A stretch of DNA of 64,000 nt from Chrysophaeum taylorii (lineage: Eukaryota > Sar > Pelagophyceae > Pelagomonadales > Pelagomonadaceae). The DNA is taken from positions 62,001-126,000 of the forward strand of contig JAQMWT010000468.1 in NCBI GenBank assembly GCA_029834535.1. The letters run 5' to 3'. Shown one piece after another: positions 31,491 through 40,525 of the stretch. Both the position numbers and the translations under genes were made by a program. The notes beneath the pieces are model-generated. The model saw only the letters and a list, made by a program, of their open reading frames with translations, had not been told where the DNA came from and ran no database searches. Positions within the stretch are counted from its first letter, which is position 1; the number at the start of each line of letters is the position of its first letter.

Positions 31491-34013
31491 TCACATCGAG
31501 GCGGGAGGCAGGGTGGGCGAAGCGGTACGCGTGGTCGTCGGAGAAGCCTCCTGCACCCCGTCGGGCCTCGGCACCCCCGGCGCGACACAGCCCCAGCGGG
31601 CAAGGCAGGTGCGGATCTGCGAGATGGTGGCGGGCTTGTTGAGGACATCGTTCGCTCCGCACTCCATGAGACTTCGGCGGTCCTCTTCGAACGCGTTGCC
31701 GGTGAGGGCGATGATGATCAGGACGTCCGGACCGTGGCCCGAGTCGCGGATCTCGCGAATGGCGACGTCGCCGCTTTTTATCGGCATGACGACGTCGGTC
31801 ACGATGACGTCGTAGGGCTTGCGTCGCGCGGCCGCCTGTTGGACCTTGTCCACCGCCTCCTGGCCGTTCTCGGCGAGATCCACGCAGAAGTTGAGCTTTT
31901 TGAGGATGTAAGCGCATAGCCTGCGATTGGATTCGACGTCGTCGGTAACGAGCGATCGCACGCTCCGGTCCTCGGAGACGCATTGTTGGTAGAGCGGCAT
32001 CGCCAGCGCGAGGCTGTCTGGTGTAGTGCTGCTCAAGGAATCGGCGAAAAGGCTGGTGGTGTTAGCGTCGGGTCTTGGCTGAAGAGCGGCACCGACACGG
32101 ACCTTGAACCAAAACGTCGAACCTGTGCCCTCGCCCGCGGAGAAGGCGCCGATCGTACCGGCATGACGCTCGATTATTTGGCGCGAGATCGCGAGCCCGA
32201 GGCCCGTGCCGCGGCCGGCTCGGACGTCACCTGGGCGGATCTGAAAAAATGGCTGGAAAAGCCGGGCTTGATGCGATTGCGATATGCCAACACCCTCGTC
32301 GGCAACGCTGACGAAGAGCTCGAGCTCTTCGGCCGCGAAGACGCGACGCAGTCCGTCGGGCGCGTCGTCCAAGTCTCGCGAGCCGCGTATCGAGAGCCCC
32401 ACCGGTCTCGCGGTGTATTCTATGGGCCACGTGACGCTCGTCGCCTCGGGGAGCTGTTGTTCATCTTTGACCTGCCGAAGACCAGCCGAGACTGTGATCG
32501 TCTGCCCGGAAGCCGAGAACTTGATCGCGTTTGATACGAAGCTGGCAATAACTTGGCGCAGCCGGACGCTATCGCCAACGAGTCTTGTGGTGGACTTGAG
32601 AGGGGAGTAGGGTGGCTCGACTACGTCGGCCGTCAAGATCGTGACGGCCTTATTTTTGGCCGCATTCTCGAGCGTCTTGACGACGCTACGGGTCATATCT
32701 ACGGGCGAGAACTCGAGCGCCACGAGCTCGAAGGCGCCCTCCTCAATTTTCTGGAAAGACAGGACGTCGTCGAGCGTTTCGCTCATATGTCTGACCGACT
32801 CCGTGATGTTACTCGCGACCTCCTTGCCTAACGACGTCAGCGTCTCGTGCTCGATCATCGCTTCGATGCCGATGCTAACCGAGTTCAATGGGACTCGCAC
32901 CTCGTGGCACACATATCTCAAAAACTGCTTGAAGCTTGAGTTGGCACGTTCCTCAGCCTGAAGTAAGAGATGCAGCAGTTTTTCTTGACTCTGAGTCTGC
33001 ATGTGCAATCGCGTCAACATTGTCGACAACATCAGCTTGCTCGCAGCGTCGACGATGAGCGTCATCGTCTCTTCGGCTGCTACGGAGTAAAGCTGCAGAA
33101 TGCCGGCGAACGTGGCCACCACGAAGACGGTCCACGTGATAGAGCACATTTTCGCCATGGCGGCGCTCATGAACAGCGTCGTGATATCCTGTTCCCAAAG
33201 TAGCTGGATGGCCGACGTCGATGCGTTCTTGGGGTAAATACGTGGCAAGCCCGGGAGCAGCGTTTTCGTTGCGGCGTCCTTACACCGCTCAATCTTGGAC
33301 GCGTGCTTTGAGTATACATTTTTTAGCTCGTAAATCCGCGCTGCCTTCCGCGTCCTGTCCGCGCTTATCTTGAAAGTCCAGCAAAACATGACGGTCGCGA
33401 CGCAGTTGCACGCGAGATACACAGGCTTGTCGAAAGGCAACGAGACGAACGCAAACACGAGCGATCCTTCGAGAACCGCGACACTCATCAACGTCTCGCT
33501 GCGGGAACGGGGCGTGTATTGCTGCCCCAGCGTCAGCATGAGGACGACGATGATGGGGAGAGTCGCGAGCCACTCGCCCATTCTCTCCCAACGCACCGGT
33601 CGCCCGTACGGCGACTCTGCCGGCTTGAATGCGCCCACCGCCGTCAGTATGTGCCCGACGCACGCGATGAAGGTACACACGGTTGCGCACATGATCGGCA
33701 AATGTCGATGCGGTGCGTGGATCGTGTCGATGAACGATGCGAAGTTCATCATTGTCGCCGCACAAAACATCGACGACGTCATCGAGGCGATCCACGATGG
33801 GTTCTCACTGCGCTTGAGCTTGAGAACTTGCCAGCACCATACCAACCACAACGCCATGAAAACTACGCCGTAGCCGCAAGCTGCGGGCGCATAGTAGCGC
33901 AGAGAGCTCGATAGCGATGCGTGGTTCACCACCTGCGCGTGCCTTTCCTGGTGTTCGACCGGTGACCTCTCCCCAACGTTGGGCACACTCCGCCCGAACG
34001 GCACGACCCGCAT
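31491..34013 (-). CDS. Hybrid sensor histidine kinase with seven membrane segments
   Basis: 840 residues from ATG 34013, the first ATG in frame. About six hydrophobic segments fill residues 40-215 and a seventh lies near 285-310. A helical linker leads to the HisKA domain with FLRYVCHEVRVPLNS (phospho-acceptor His370). The HATPase_c domain has the N box SFVSNAIKF (Asn495), G1 VADEGVGIS (571-578) and G2 GRGTGLGLA (600-608). A receiver domain at about 689-805 has the acidic pair in TDDVESN, phospho-acceptor Asp740 in VTDVVMP and the conserved Lys793 in LNKP. All catalytic positions are present, so a working His-Asp phosphorelay is likely. An output partner is not encoded nearby. The membrane part has no named sensor fold, and the signal is unknown. 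Hybrid kinases are common in algae, fungi and amoebae and absent from animals. Confidence 0.9.
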   Translation of the reverse strand: MRVVPFGRSVPNVGERSPVEHQERHAQVVNHASLSSSLRYYAPAACGYGVVFMALWLVWCWQVLKLKRSENPSWIASMTSSMFCAATMMNFASFIDTIHAPHRHLPIMCATVCTFIACVGHILTAVGAFKPAESPYGRPVRWERMGEWLATLPIIVVLMLTLGQQYTPRSRSETLMSVAVLEGSLVFAFVSLPFDKPVYLACNCVATVMFCWTFKISADRTRKAARIYELKNVYSKHASKIERCKDAATKTLLPGLPRIYPKNASTSAIQLLWEQDITTLFMSAAMAKMCSITWTVFVVATFAGILQLYSVAAEETMTLIVDAASKLMLSTMLTRLHMQTQSQEKLLHLLLQAEERANSSFKQFLRYVCHEVRVPLNSVSIGIEAMIEHETLTSLGKEVASNITESVRHMSETLDDVLSFQKIEEGAFELVALEFSPVDMTRSVVKTLENAAKNKAVTILTADVVEPPYSPLKSTTRLVGDSVRLRQVIASFVSNAIKFSASGQTITVSAGLRQVKDEQQLPEATSVTWPIEYTARPVGLSIRGSRDLDDAPDGLRRVFAAEELELFVSVADEGVGISQSHQARLFQPFFQIRPGDVRAGRGTGLGLAISRQIIERHAGTIGAFSAGEGTGSTFWFKVRVGAALQPRPDANTTSLFADSLSSTTPDSLALAMPLYQQCVSEDRSVRSLVTDDVESNRRLCAYILKKLNFCVDLAENGQEAVDKVQQAAARRKPYDVIVTDVVMPIKSGDVAIREIRDSGHGPDVLIIIALTGNAFEEDRRSLMECGANDVLNKPATISQIRTCLARWGCVAPGVPRPDGVQEASPTTTRTASPTLPPASM

Positions 34014-34479
34014 CGGCAACTTACGGAAGGAAGCGTCTTGGGGCTGGTCGCATCTACCCAACTTTTCTTTTGGGTGCACCAAAAACCGTTTCAACGCACG
34101 TGTTGCACTTTCACTTCAGAATAAACTTTGTTGATAAGCACTTATTATGAAACTTATTAGGCTGGTCGTTACGACAGGATCCTAACTTCTAAAAAGGAGA
34201 TGTTTGCAAAGTCCCCCCTTTACAGAGTCAACGAATAGAGTCAAATAACCTCATTCCATTTTATTTTATTTTACCTTACACTTTACACTGTCGCTCGCGG
34301 AGTCAAAGGTTTTATTTTACCCTTGTGGTGAGCTGGCGACGTGAGCTCCTCAGTAGTCGGGAGTTACGTTTTTCGTCGAGATCGGAGAGAATGGCTGGGA
34401 ACAAAAAAAGTGCCGGACCACCAGCTGCGGGAAGAAGGAGGAGGCGACGAGGAATCTCCGGTGGCCATCCCGGCGCATT
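34014..34479. other. Upstream region of histidine kinase, no gene seen
   Basis: Contains AT-rich tracts (TTTTATTTTATTTTACC around 34258-34275) and no frame with coding character. Promoter of the kinase is expected at its left end. Confidence 0.45.
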
Positions 34480-34481
34480 GG

Positions 34482-34526
<45 letters not shown>

Positions 34527-34995
34527 TCGGACCTCTCCCGGGCATGGGAGCCGGGCTGGGCCGGCAGGAGCCGGTCCAGGATCACAGAGCAAAATCACAC
34601 AGTTGGGGTAGAGGCGAGGGATGAAAAGGCGTTGATGGCGGATCACCACTGCGCGCGGTCTTGTGCGAGGTCGTGCCACGAGTTGAAGGGGATGTCGCAT
34701 TTCCGGAGTGCCTTGGCGAGCGTCCTCCCGTACGTCATCTGCGGAGCCCCCGGTGGGCGCTTGGAGCGGGCCCAAGACGAGAGCATCTTGCGAGGGAGTC
34801 GGGAGAAGGGCATGCGGGCGACGTGACCGGCCCAGCGGAGCTGGCGGCGCATTGGTACCGCGATAATACACTGGAAAAAGGCAGTCCCACTCCTCGAGGC
34901 GCGTGGTTGCATGTCAAGCGCTTGACGGGCGATCATCCTGAGTGCGCGAAGCAAGACACCGATCCAAGCACGACGATACGCGGCTGGGATCAGAT
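34480..34995 (-). mobile_element. LINE (non-LTR retrotransposon) 3' end with (TTAG)n tail
   Basis: On the minus strand the translation LRWAGHVARMPFSRLPRKML then KRPPGAPQMTYGRTLAKALRKC and SWHDLAQDRAQW is the typical C-terminus of LINE endonuclease-reverse transcriptases ('LRW.GHV.RM...RLP...L', 'G.P...+.D.L...L', 'W..LA.DR..W'). A 3' UTR and a (TTAG)n tail, seen as (CTAA)n at 34480-34523, follow. The UTR matches the insertion at 5618-5999, so this is a dispersed family. The RT core is missing (5' truncation) and the reading frame is disturbed upstream of LRWAGHV. Confidence 0.85.
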
Positions 34996-35385
34996 GGGAA
35001 AATGAGTTCGGCGAACTGAGGAACGTCAAGAAGCCGGATCTCGTCGAGCACCTCCTACCCCTCGACGTGGGCAAGCTCTGCAAGAAGATCGAGAAAGACA
35101 CCTAGTACGGCTTCCTCCCCAACCTCGCCAGATCTTCACGCGGTTAGATCGGCACGCTTCTTGCCGAAAGCTTCTGCGAACGAATCATCTCGGCCGGCAA
35201 CATCGTTCTGACCGAGGGTAACTCGCTGCTTGGCGGCGAAGAATGTGACATGCGAGTCCTCTTGCGCACGAACCGCGAGTTCATGGAGTGGGCCCGAGGC
35301 AAATACGGCAAGATCGCCGACGAGACCACGAACCCCGACAAAGAAAACCAAGAGGACGACCCAGACCCGCCGGAAGAGTAGGCAG
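34996..35385 (+). pseudogene. hAT transposase remnant (dimerisation domain)
   Basis: One plus-strand frame reads EFGELRNVKKPDLVEHLLPLD..., then FLPNLARSS, then LLAESFCERIISAGNIVLTEG, NSLLGGEECDMRVLLRTNREF and an acidic end PDKENQEDDPDPPEE before a stop at 35380. The pattern '..S..SERIFS.AG.I.....N.L.....E....LR.N' is the C-terminal hATC dimerisation region of hAT-family DNA transposases. Two in-frame TAG codons (35103 and 35145) interrupt it, and upstream transposase is absent, so it is a dead fragment. It abuts the LINE end directly. Terminal inverted repeats were not found. Confidence 0.62.
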
Positions 35386-36459
35386 GCGGCTTACGACGGC
35401 TTGCGAATAGATTCGCGGCGGTTACCAAAAAAATTGCAAGCCTACTTTACTTTACTTTACTTTACTTTACCCTCCACTCAGAGTAAGGGCTCTTTACTTC
35501 AGAGTGAAAGTGTAACGCTGAAATAACGGCGTTCGAGGAATGCTCTTGCGTGCACCCTTCCCCACCGGTGGCCGCAGGCCCCCCCTTTACCAGTAACTGT
35601 GTGGGCGTTGACTGTTCCGATTCGACGCTCCTGGTCGTCGCCGCCGCGCCCGCGAATGCTGATGAGCTACGGGTGTCAGCCGCTTGTCCTACCTCGCTCA
35701 CCCCGCTATGTTCTCTCGCCTCGTTCAGCGCTCTGTCCAGCCCCCCTTCTTCGCCGGTCAACACCTCGTCGCCATTCTGATCGACCGCTCCGAGCTGCCC
35801 CTCTTTCCCGCCCGCCCCCTGCCATTGAGTCTACTCCTTAACACCCCTCGGTCTAGAATAATGTGTAAGTAGTATAGAACCATTTCGTCGTCAGCGAGGC
35901 AGGCAGATCTAGAAAAAGTGGTAGGTGTCCGAAGCACGAAACTAGGAGATCATTCGAGGAGAAAACGGGCGCTGCTGCGGGCACGTCGATGTACAAGAGC
36001 CGTGCATTGAGAGAACCGGAGTATATAATGGTAATAATAATGTGGGCGATGTGCATGGGGGACTCGCGCTAAGAGCCCGAAGAGGAGGCGCAGGGTGCTT
36101 TTCACAACGGGCGCGAGGGGGCATGATACAAAGAGACGCCGCCGCCGCGGCCGTACGAGCGGCGCGCTTGTGATGGTGGAGGTGTGAGGAAGGAAGGAAA
36201 ATGATGACACCCGAGGATAATACGGCCGCTTTCCATCGTCGTCGTCGTCGTCGAAGCGAGAAAGTGCCTCCCTCGGCGAATTGCGAGGAGCACGTGATGC
36301 ATGCCAGTTGTTTGTTTGTGTGTTTGTTTGTGTGTTTGTTTGTTTGTTTGTTTGAAAAGTAGAAGACGATGCGGTCCTCGCATCGCAATAAGAAGGAATC
36401 CGACGACGAGAGAAGGCGGGGGAGGGTGGCGTAGGTCGCGAGGCGAGTACGTCTCGTCG
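35386..36459. other. Intergenic region with simple repeats, no gene seen
   Basis: Holds TTTAC repeats (about 35443-35470), GTC/GTCGTC runs (36236-36250) and (TTTG)n (36307-36354). Several frames of 60-150 codons are arginine- or serine-rich shadows. A Ser/Pro/Leu-rich plus-strand frame at 35550-35780 has no start context or similarity that would support it. Confidence 0.5.
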
Positions 36460-37251
36460 TCAGCGCTGCGGGGAGCGGAAGGGGTCGAAGGCGGGGGCGT
36501 CGTCGTTTGACGAGCGGGAGGGAAGGACGGGCGAGGCAGCAAAGGCGTCGGCGTAGTCGCCAGCGAGGAGGGAGGAAGGCCAGGCGTAGGGAGGGGTCGC
36601 GGCGTCGGGGGTGTTGTCTTGGTCGTCTCGGCGCCTAGGTTTGTTGGGCGGTCCGACGTCGCGGCGGAAGGCGCTGTTGGGTTCTTCGAGCTTTTGGAGT
36701 CGGCGGTCGAGGTTGGCGAGACGAGATTCGACGCGGTGGAGGGCGTCGGTGGTTCGGTTCGCGTCGTCGCGGCTGGCGAGGTTAAGCGCGGCGTAGGCGT
36801 CTTGGAGGGCCTCGCGGTGCGCGAAGTTGCGAGCTTCGTCCCGGAGCTCGCGAATCTCGTCGCCCTGGCGCGCCACGACGGTCGTGAGCTCCTGGAGCGA
36901 GCTGACGAGAAGCGCGAGGTTTGAGACGCCGCGCTCTGGAAGGGGCGCCGACTCGGGACGTTCCATGGGCGTCCAGAGCGCCTCGCCGGGGCGCGTGAAG
37001 GGCCGATACCCCAGGTCGGCCACGCGTTCCCCCAGCATCGAGTAGGGCTTGCGGCGCGACGGGTTCGAGCCCTGGCTGTCGACGCTCACGTCGTCGCGCG
37101 ACACGTTGTGGACCGACGAGGCCTCGTCGTCTCGCGGGACCGCGTCGGCTGGTGGCGCGAGGTGGAGGCCGCCCATCGGCAGGAATACCTCGCCGGGCTG
37201 GTAGACGCCGGGGGCGGGTGCCTCCTCTTGGAACCCGGGCGGCGACTGCAT
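36460..37251 (-). CDS. Hypothetical coiled-coil protein
   Basis: 263 residues from ATG 37251 (MQSPPGFQEEAPAPGVYQPG). An open frame extends further upstream but has no ATG in the host-like part and would overlap the PHD gene. Residues 1-110 are Pro-rich and disordered. From about 120 to 200 there is a clear coiled coil: LVSSLQELTTVVARQGDEIREL and later TTDALHRVESRLANLDRRLQKLEE. The C-terminus is disordered again. No family recognised. It is divergent from the PHD gene across 147 bases, which may therefore be a shared promoter. Confidence 0.65.
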   Translation of the reverse strand: MQSPPGFQEEAPAPGVYQPGEVFLPMGGLHLAPPADAVPRDDEASSVHNVSRDDVSVDSQGSNPSRRKPYSMLGERVADLGYRPFTRPGEALWTPMERPESAPLPERGVSNLALLVSSLQELTTVVARQGDEIRELRDEARNFAHREALQDAYAALNLASRDDANRTTDALHRVESRLANLDRRLQKLEEPNSAFRRDVGPPNKPRRRDDQDNTPDAATPPYAWPSSLLAGDYADAFAASPVLPSRSSNDDAPAFDPFRSPQR

Positions 37252-37398
37252 ATCAAGGTGCACTTGCTCTCCCCGCGGCGACGGTGAGAGGCGGAACGCT
37301 CGATCAACGGATAATTTTTCATCATCAAGGAACGGTACGCGAGAGTTCCTGTTTGTTGTTGTGGCGGCGGCGGCGTTTTTTTTTTTTGAAAGAAAAGG
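37252..37398. promoter_or_regulatory. Divergent promoter between coiled-coil and PHD genes
   Basis: 147 bases between two start codons on opposite strands. It includes a GGCGG-rich stretch followed by a run of T just before the PHD start. Called from orientation alone. Confidence 0.4.
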
Positions 37399-38475
37399 AT
37401 GGACGACGACGACGACGGCGACGACGTCTGGGGCACGCAGTGCTGCGTTTGCTTCGAGGGCGGTGAGCTGGTGTGTTGCGACGGATGCCCCTCGACGGCG
37501 CACCCGGGGTGCGTCGGGCTCGATTCGATGCCCGAGGAGTTTTTTTGCCCGTCGTGTTCGCGCGAGGCGTGCGCGGTGTGCGGAGAGGGGCGGTTGGCCT
37601 TGGATTTGCACGTGCTGTGCGGCTCGGAGACCCAGGGGTGCGAACGGGTGTTTCACCTAAGATGCGTCGGCCTCGAAGCGGTGCCCCCCGACGACTGGTT
37701 CTGCGAGAGTTGCGAGGACGCGAAACGATCTCTCGTTCTCGAGGCGCGCATCGCTCGGACCGAAGATGTCCCCGACGCGACGCGGGCCAAGGCGGCCCTC
37801 GCGGCCTGCGCCGAGGCGCGCGGGTCTCGCGCCGGCGCCGAGGCCTGGCTCGAGGCACGGGATGCCAAAGTATCTTTGTTCCGCGAGAGCGCGTCGGGAC
37901 GCGCGACGGGCTGGCCGACCCGCCTTCGCCTCGTCTCCTTCGCGCTCAAGGCTCGGCGCCGCCTTTCCTGGGCCCACGAGACCTGCGACCTCCGCGACCT
38001 CATTCGCCACCCCGTCTTCGAGACGGGCTGCCTCGCCGCCGCCGAACCCTCGCCGCGCTACCTTCGTTCCTGGGGGAGAACGACCGATGGATGCCGTCGG
38101 GTGGATGATGATGAACCGCGTCCGAGAGACCTCCTGGTCGCCCGCGCCCGCAAGCGCAGGCGCGATTTTGCAGCGAGCGTCGGGGAAGTCGCCGACGGCA
38201 CCGACCCTCGCGTCCAGGCGGCCGTCCGCGCAGACCCGGGCTACCGCGGTCTCGAGGCCCGCGCGGCCTACCTCCTCGACACCCAGACCCGCTCCCGCGT
38301 GCTGACCCTCGCCTACGCCGACTACCTCGGTATCCAGCGGTCCGTCGCGGTGGTCGAGCTCCTCGCCCACGACCTCCGCCACCGCCCCGGCCTCCGGATC
38401 GACAAGATCCACCTCAACCTCCGCGACGCCTACCTCGACCACTACCGCCACCGGCGACGGACATCATCAACTTGA
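37399..38475 (+). CDS. Double PHD-finger protein
   Basis: 358 residues from ATG 37399, opening with an acidic run (MDDDDDGDD). PHD finger 1 uses Cys15, Cys18, Cys27, Cys30, His35, Cys38, Cys50 and Cys53 (CCVCFEGGELVCCDGCPSTAH). PHD finger 2 uses Cys58, Cys61, Cys74, Cys81, His86, Cys89, Cys102 and Cys105 (VFHLRCVGLEAVPPDDWFCESC). Both have complete C4HC3 sets. The rest is helical and rich in Ala, Arg and Leu with no further domain that I recognise. Paired PHD fingers read histone H3 tails (K4 or N-terminus) in chromatin regulators, so a nuclear chromatin role is likely; the complex is unknown. It is followed by the PLAC8 gene on the same strand. Confidence 0.85.
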   Translation: MDDDDDGDDVWGTQCCVCFEGGELVCCDGCPSTAHPGCVGLDSMPEEFFCPSCSREACAVCGEGRLALDLHVLCGSETQGCERVFHLRCVGLEAVPPDDWFCESCEDAKRSLVLEARIARTEDVPDATRAKAALAACAEARGSRAGAEAWLEARDAKVSLFRESASGRATGWPTRLRLVSFALKARRRLSWAHETCDLRDLIRHPVFETGCLAAAEPSPRYLRSWGRTTDGCRRVDDDEPRPRDLLVARARKRRRDFAASVGEVADGTDPRVQAAVRADPGYRGLEARAAYLLDTQTRSRVLTLAYADYLGIQRSVAVVELLAHDLRHRPGLRIDKIHLNLRDAYLDHYRHRRRTSST

Positions 38476-38565
38476 ACATACATAGCCCGCTCGTGTGGGA
38501 ACAAAAAAAAACAAGAACGTTCTGGGCATTGGTTGGTGATTCTTGGCGACGAAGCCACGGTTGGG

Positions 38566-39075
38566 ATGGGAGAGGGTGATGTGGCCGAGGCGAGCTGCCT
38601 CACGGTCCAGCCCGCTTCCGAGGCGCCGCCAAGGGCAGAGGCGCTGGCCGTCGCCGACGCCGTCGCGGACCGCGGCGTCGTTGCAGAGCCCGTCCTCATC
38701 GCGCAGCTCGCGTACCAAACGAGCGTCGGCAAGTGGAGCTCGGGCCTCTTCGACTGCCGCGCCGACCTCCCCATCTGCTGCTACGTTGCGTGGTGCTACC
38801 ACTGCGCCTTTGGCCACGTCATGGCGGCGAACCTCGGCTCCAAGTGGCGCGACGAGTGCTGCTCGATCATCCTCTGGGACGTCTGCAATGGCTGCTTCGG
38901 GCCCTACTACCACGCAATCAAACGGGCCAAAATCCGGGCCAAGTACGGCGACCTCCCGGAAGAGCCCTGCGACGACTGCACGACAGTCTGCTTCTGCGGG
39001 CCCTGCGCCCTCTGCCAGGAGGCCCGTCACGCCAAGGCCGCCAACCCGAACACCATCAGCTGCCTCGGCATGTAA
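38566..39075 (+). CDS. PLAC8 family cysteine-rich protein
   Basis: 169 residues from ATG 38566. The C-terminal two thirds match PLAC8: KWSSGLFDCRADLPICCYVAWC, CAFGHVMAANLG, CCSIILWDVCNGCFGPYYHAIKRAKIRAKYG and CTTVCFCGPCALCQEARHAK. The family signature W-x-(T/S)-x-L-F-x-C, the Cys cluster in the middle and CxxxxxPCxxCQxxR at the end are all there. Related proteins act in cadmium resistance and cell-number regulation in plants. They are usually membrane-associated through the two Cys-rich hydrophobic stretches. The N-terminal 45 residues are Ala/Glu-rich. Function in this organism is unknown. Confidence 0.88.
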   Translation: MGEGDVAEASCLTVQPASEAPPRAEALAVADAVADRGVVAEPVLIAQLAYQTSVGKWSSGLFDCRADLPICCYVAWCYHCAFGHVMAANLGSKWRDECCSIILWDVCNGCFGPYYHAIKRAKIRAKYGDLPEEPCDDCTTVCFCGPCALCQEARHAKAANPNTISCLGM

Positions 39076-39103
39076 CATAATAGTCAGTCAGTCAGTCAGT
39101 CAG

Positions 39104-40267
39104 TCATCGCTCGTTTTTTTTCAGATCCAGGAGCGTCGAGAGGAGCCCGTGGGCCGCGAGCCCGTTCCCGTGCCACCCGAGCAGCGGCCGCACGGCCCGA
39201 GAACAAGAAGAAGAAGAAGAAGAAGAATAACCCCCGTCGTTCGGGCTTTCGGAGGCGTCGTAGACGAGGTCTGCAAAGCCGGGCGCTTCTCGTGACGAGC
39301 ACCACGCGAGCCTCGCGCCCGCCGTCGTCCGACTCTGATTATTATTGCGGGGGACGCAGTGCCGCCCGAAACCGGTGGCGAACCGCTTCTTCTTTCTCTT
39401 CGAGGACGCCTGCCCGATAGTCCGCATTCCCGAGCCGCACGGCGGGTGAAACCACGCGGCAGTCGCCGGGGCTGCCGAGCTGCTCCGAAAGCAGAGCTGC
39501 TCCCCAGACGTTTCTTCTTCGAAAACCACCGCGTCTTGGGGCTCGCCGTCGAGAACGAACCACCGCTTGAGCGAGCCGAAGAGCACGCCCCGATCGTCGA
39601 GCGCGACGCGATCCGGAAACGTCGCCGCGTACGCGAGCAGGAGGCCCTGGTCGTCGAGCTTCTCGGCCGTCTTGCCGCGACGCGCGCTCAGGACGGCCGG
39701 TAGCTCGCGGGGCAAGGCTTCGCTCGTCTTTATGGCCCAGGCGGTAAACGCCCGAACCGCCTCGCGACTCCCCGCGTACTGCCCAGAGTTGGCGAACGAC
39801 ATGTTGAGGCTCGGCGCGCGGCCGTACATCGCGCGCAAGAACCCATCGGCCTCCCGGGCCGAGCACGGCACCCCAATCCAGCAAGCTGGTTCCGCCGCCG
39901 CGACGACCACGTTTTCGCGCCCGCCGGTCGCGTCGCGGAGCGCGTTCCTCGTCGCGGCGACGCTCCCCGTGCCCGCGATGACGTCGGTCGCGTCGGCGAA
40001 CACCACCACATCGCACCCCGCCTGCCTCGTGTGCGCGCCCACTATCTCCAGTTTAAGCGCGCGATTCCTCATCGACGCGTCCCTTCCCAGCACGCGCACA
40101 TCGCGCCCCGTCGCCCGCCCGACGGCGAGGGCGCGCTGCACGAGCGGTGATGACGCCTCGCACCGCGGCGGTGCGCAAACCGTCAGGTACTCAACGCATT
40201 GTGTGCCATCGCGCGCTGGCCACCCCGCGGCAAAGGACACTACCAACACCAGGACCCCACCATTCAT
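39104..40267 (-). CDS. Secreted/Golgi glycosyltransferase, PLOD/procollagen-glucosyltransferase-like
   Basis: 387 residues from ATG 40267. A signal peptide or anchor opens the protein (MNGGVLVLVVSFAAGWPA). Fold landmarks of the glycosyltransferase domain of lysyl-hydroxylase-type (PLOD) enzymes follow: YLTVCAPPRC; CDVVVFADATDVIAGTG (metal-binding acidic strand, DxxD); SLNMSFANSGQYAGSREAVRAF (family 'NSGG/FIG'); KLDDQGLLLAY (family 'DDQ..Y'); VLFGSLKR; and near the C-terminus GWHGNGLA (family 'HxNG'). It lacks the hydroxylase (2-oxoglutarate dioxygenase) part, so it would be a stand-alone sugar transferase in the secretory pathway. Acceptor unknown. A (CCTGG)n repeat lies just upstream in its promoter. 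Confidence 0.75.
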   Translation of the reverse strand: MNGGVLVLVVSFAAGWPARDGTQCVEYLTVCAPPRCEASSPLVQRALAVGRATGRDVRVLGRDASMRNRALKLEIVGAHTRQAGCDVVVFADATDVIAGTGSVAATRNALRDATGGRENVVVAAAEPACWIGVPCSAREADGFLRAMYGRAPSLNMSFANSGQYAGSREAVRAFTAWAIKTSEALPRELPAVLSARRGKTAEKLDDQGLLLAYAATFPDRVALDDRGVLFGSLKRWFVLDGEPQDAVVFEEETSGEQLCFRSSSAAPATAAWFHPPCGSGMRTIGQASSKRKKKRFATGFGRHCVPRNNNQSRTTAGARLAWCSSREAPGFADLVYDASESPNDGGYSSSSSSSCSRAVRPLLGWHGNGLAAHGLLSTLLDLKKNER

Positions 40268-40287
40268 TCATTCATTTTCATTCTTCG

Positions 40288-40328
40288 CCTGGCCTGGCCT
40301 GGCCTGGCCTGGCCTGGCCTGGCCTGGC
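40288..40328. repeat. (CCTGG)n simple repeat
   Basis: About eight uninterrupted CCTGG units between two minus-strand genes, next to a CATT run at 40261-40275 that overlaps the glycosyltransferase start codon. Confidence 0.85.
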
Positions 40329-40525
40329 GGCGCCACCTCCACTCTGACGGCTGAGCTGGCGCTCTGCCGCCCTCTGCGACCTCTCCTCGGAAGGCTCGCA
40401 CGCTGCCGTCCGCTACGCGTCTTCATTTCCTCCCTCCCTCGCTCACTTGCTAGAGCCGCGCTCGCCTCTTGGTCTCTCGCGGCGGATTCAGTCCGGTATT
40501 TCGAAGAAACTAAAGCAAAGCGCAC

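Noticed and set aside
34480-34523. (CTAA)n as telomeric repeat
   Set aside because: It is the tail of a LINE copy; a second copy with a TTAG tail and target duplication lies at 5.6-6.0 kb, and the unit is not a known algal telomere motif.
35550-35780. Small plus-strand protein upstream of the coiled-coil gene
   Set aside because: Ser/Pro/Leu-rich, no domain, no supporting start context; likely chance.
37252-37656. 135-codon N-terminal extension of the coiled-coil gene
   Set aside because: It would overlap the PHD gene on the opposite strand and contains no ATG near the host-like part; the extension reads as shadow sequence.
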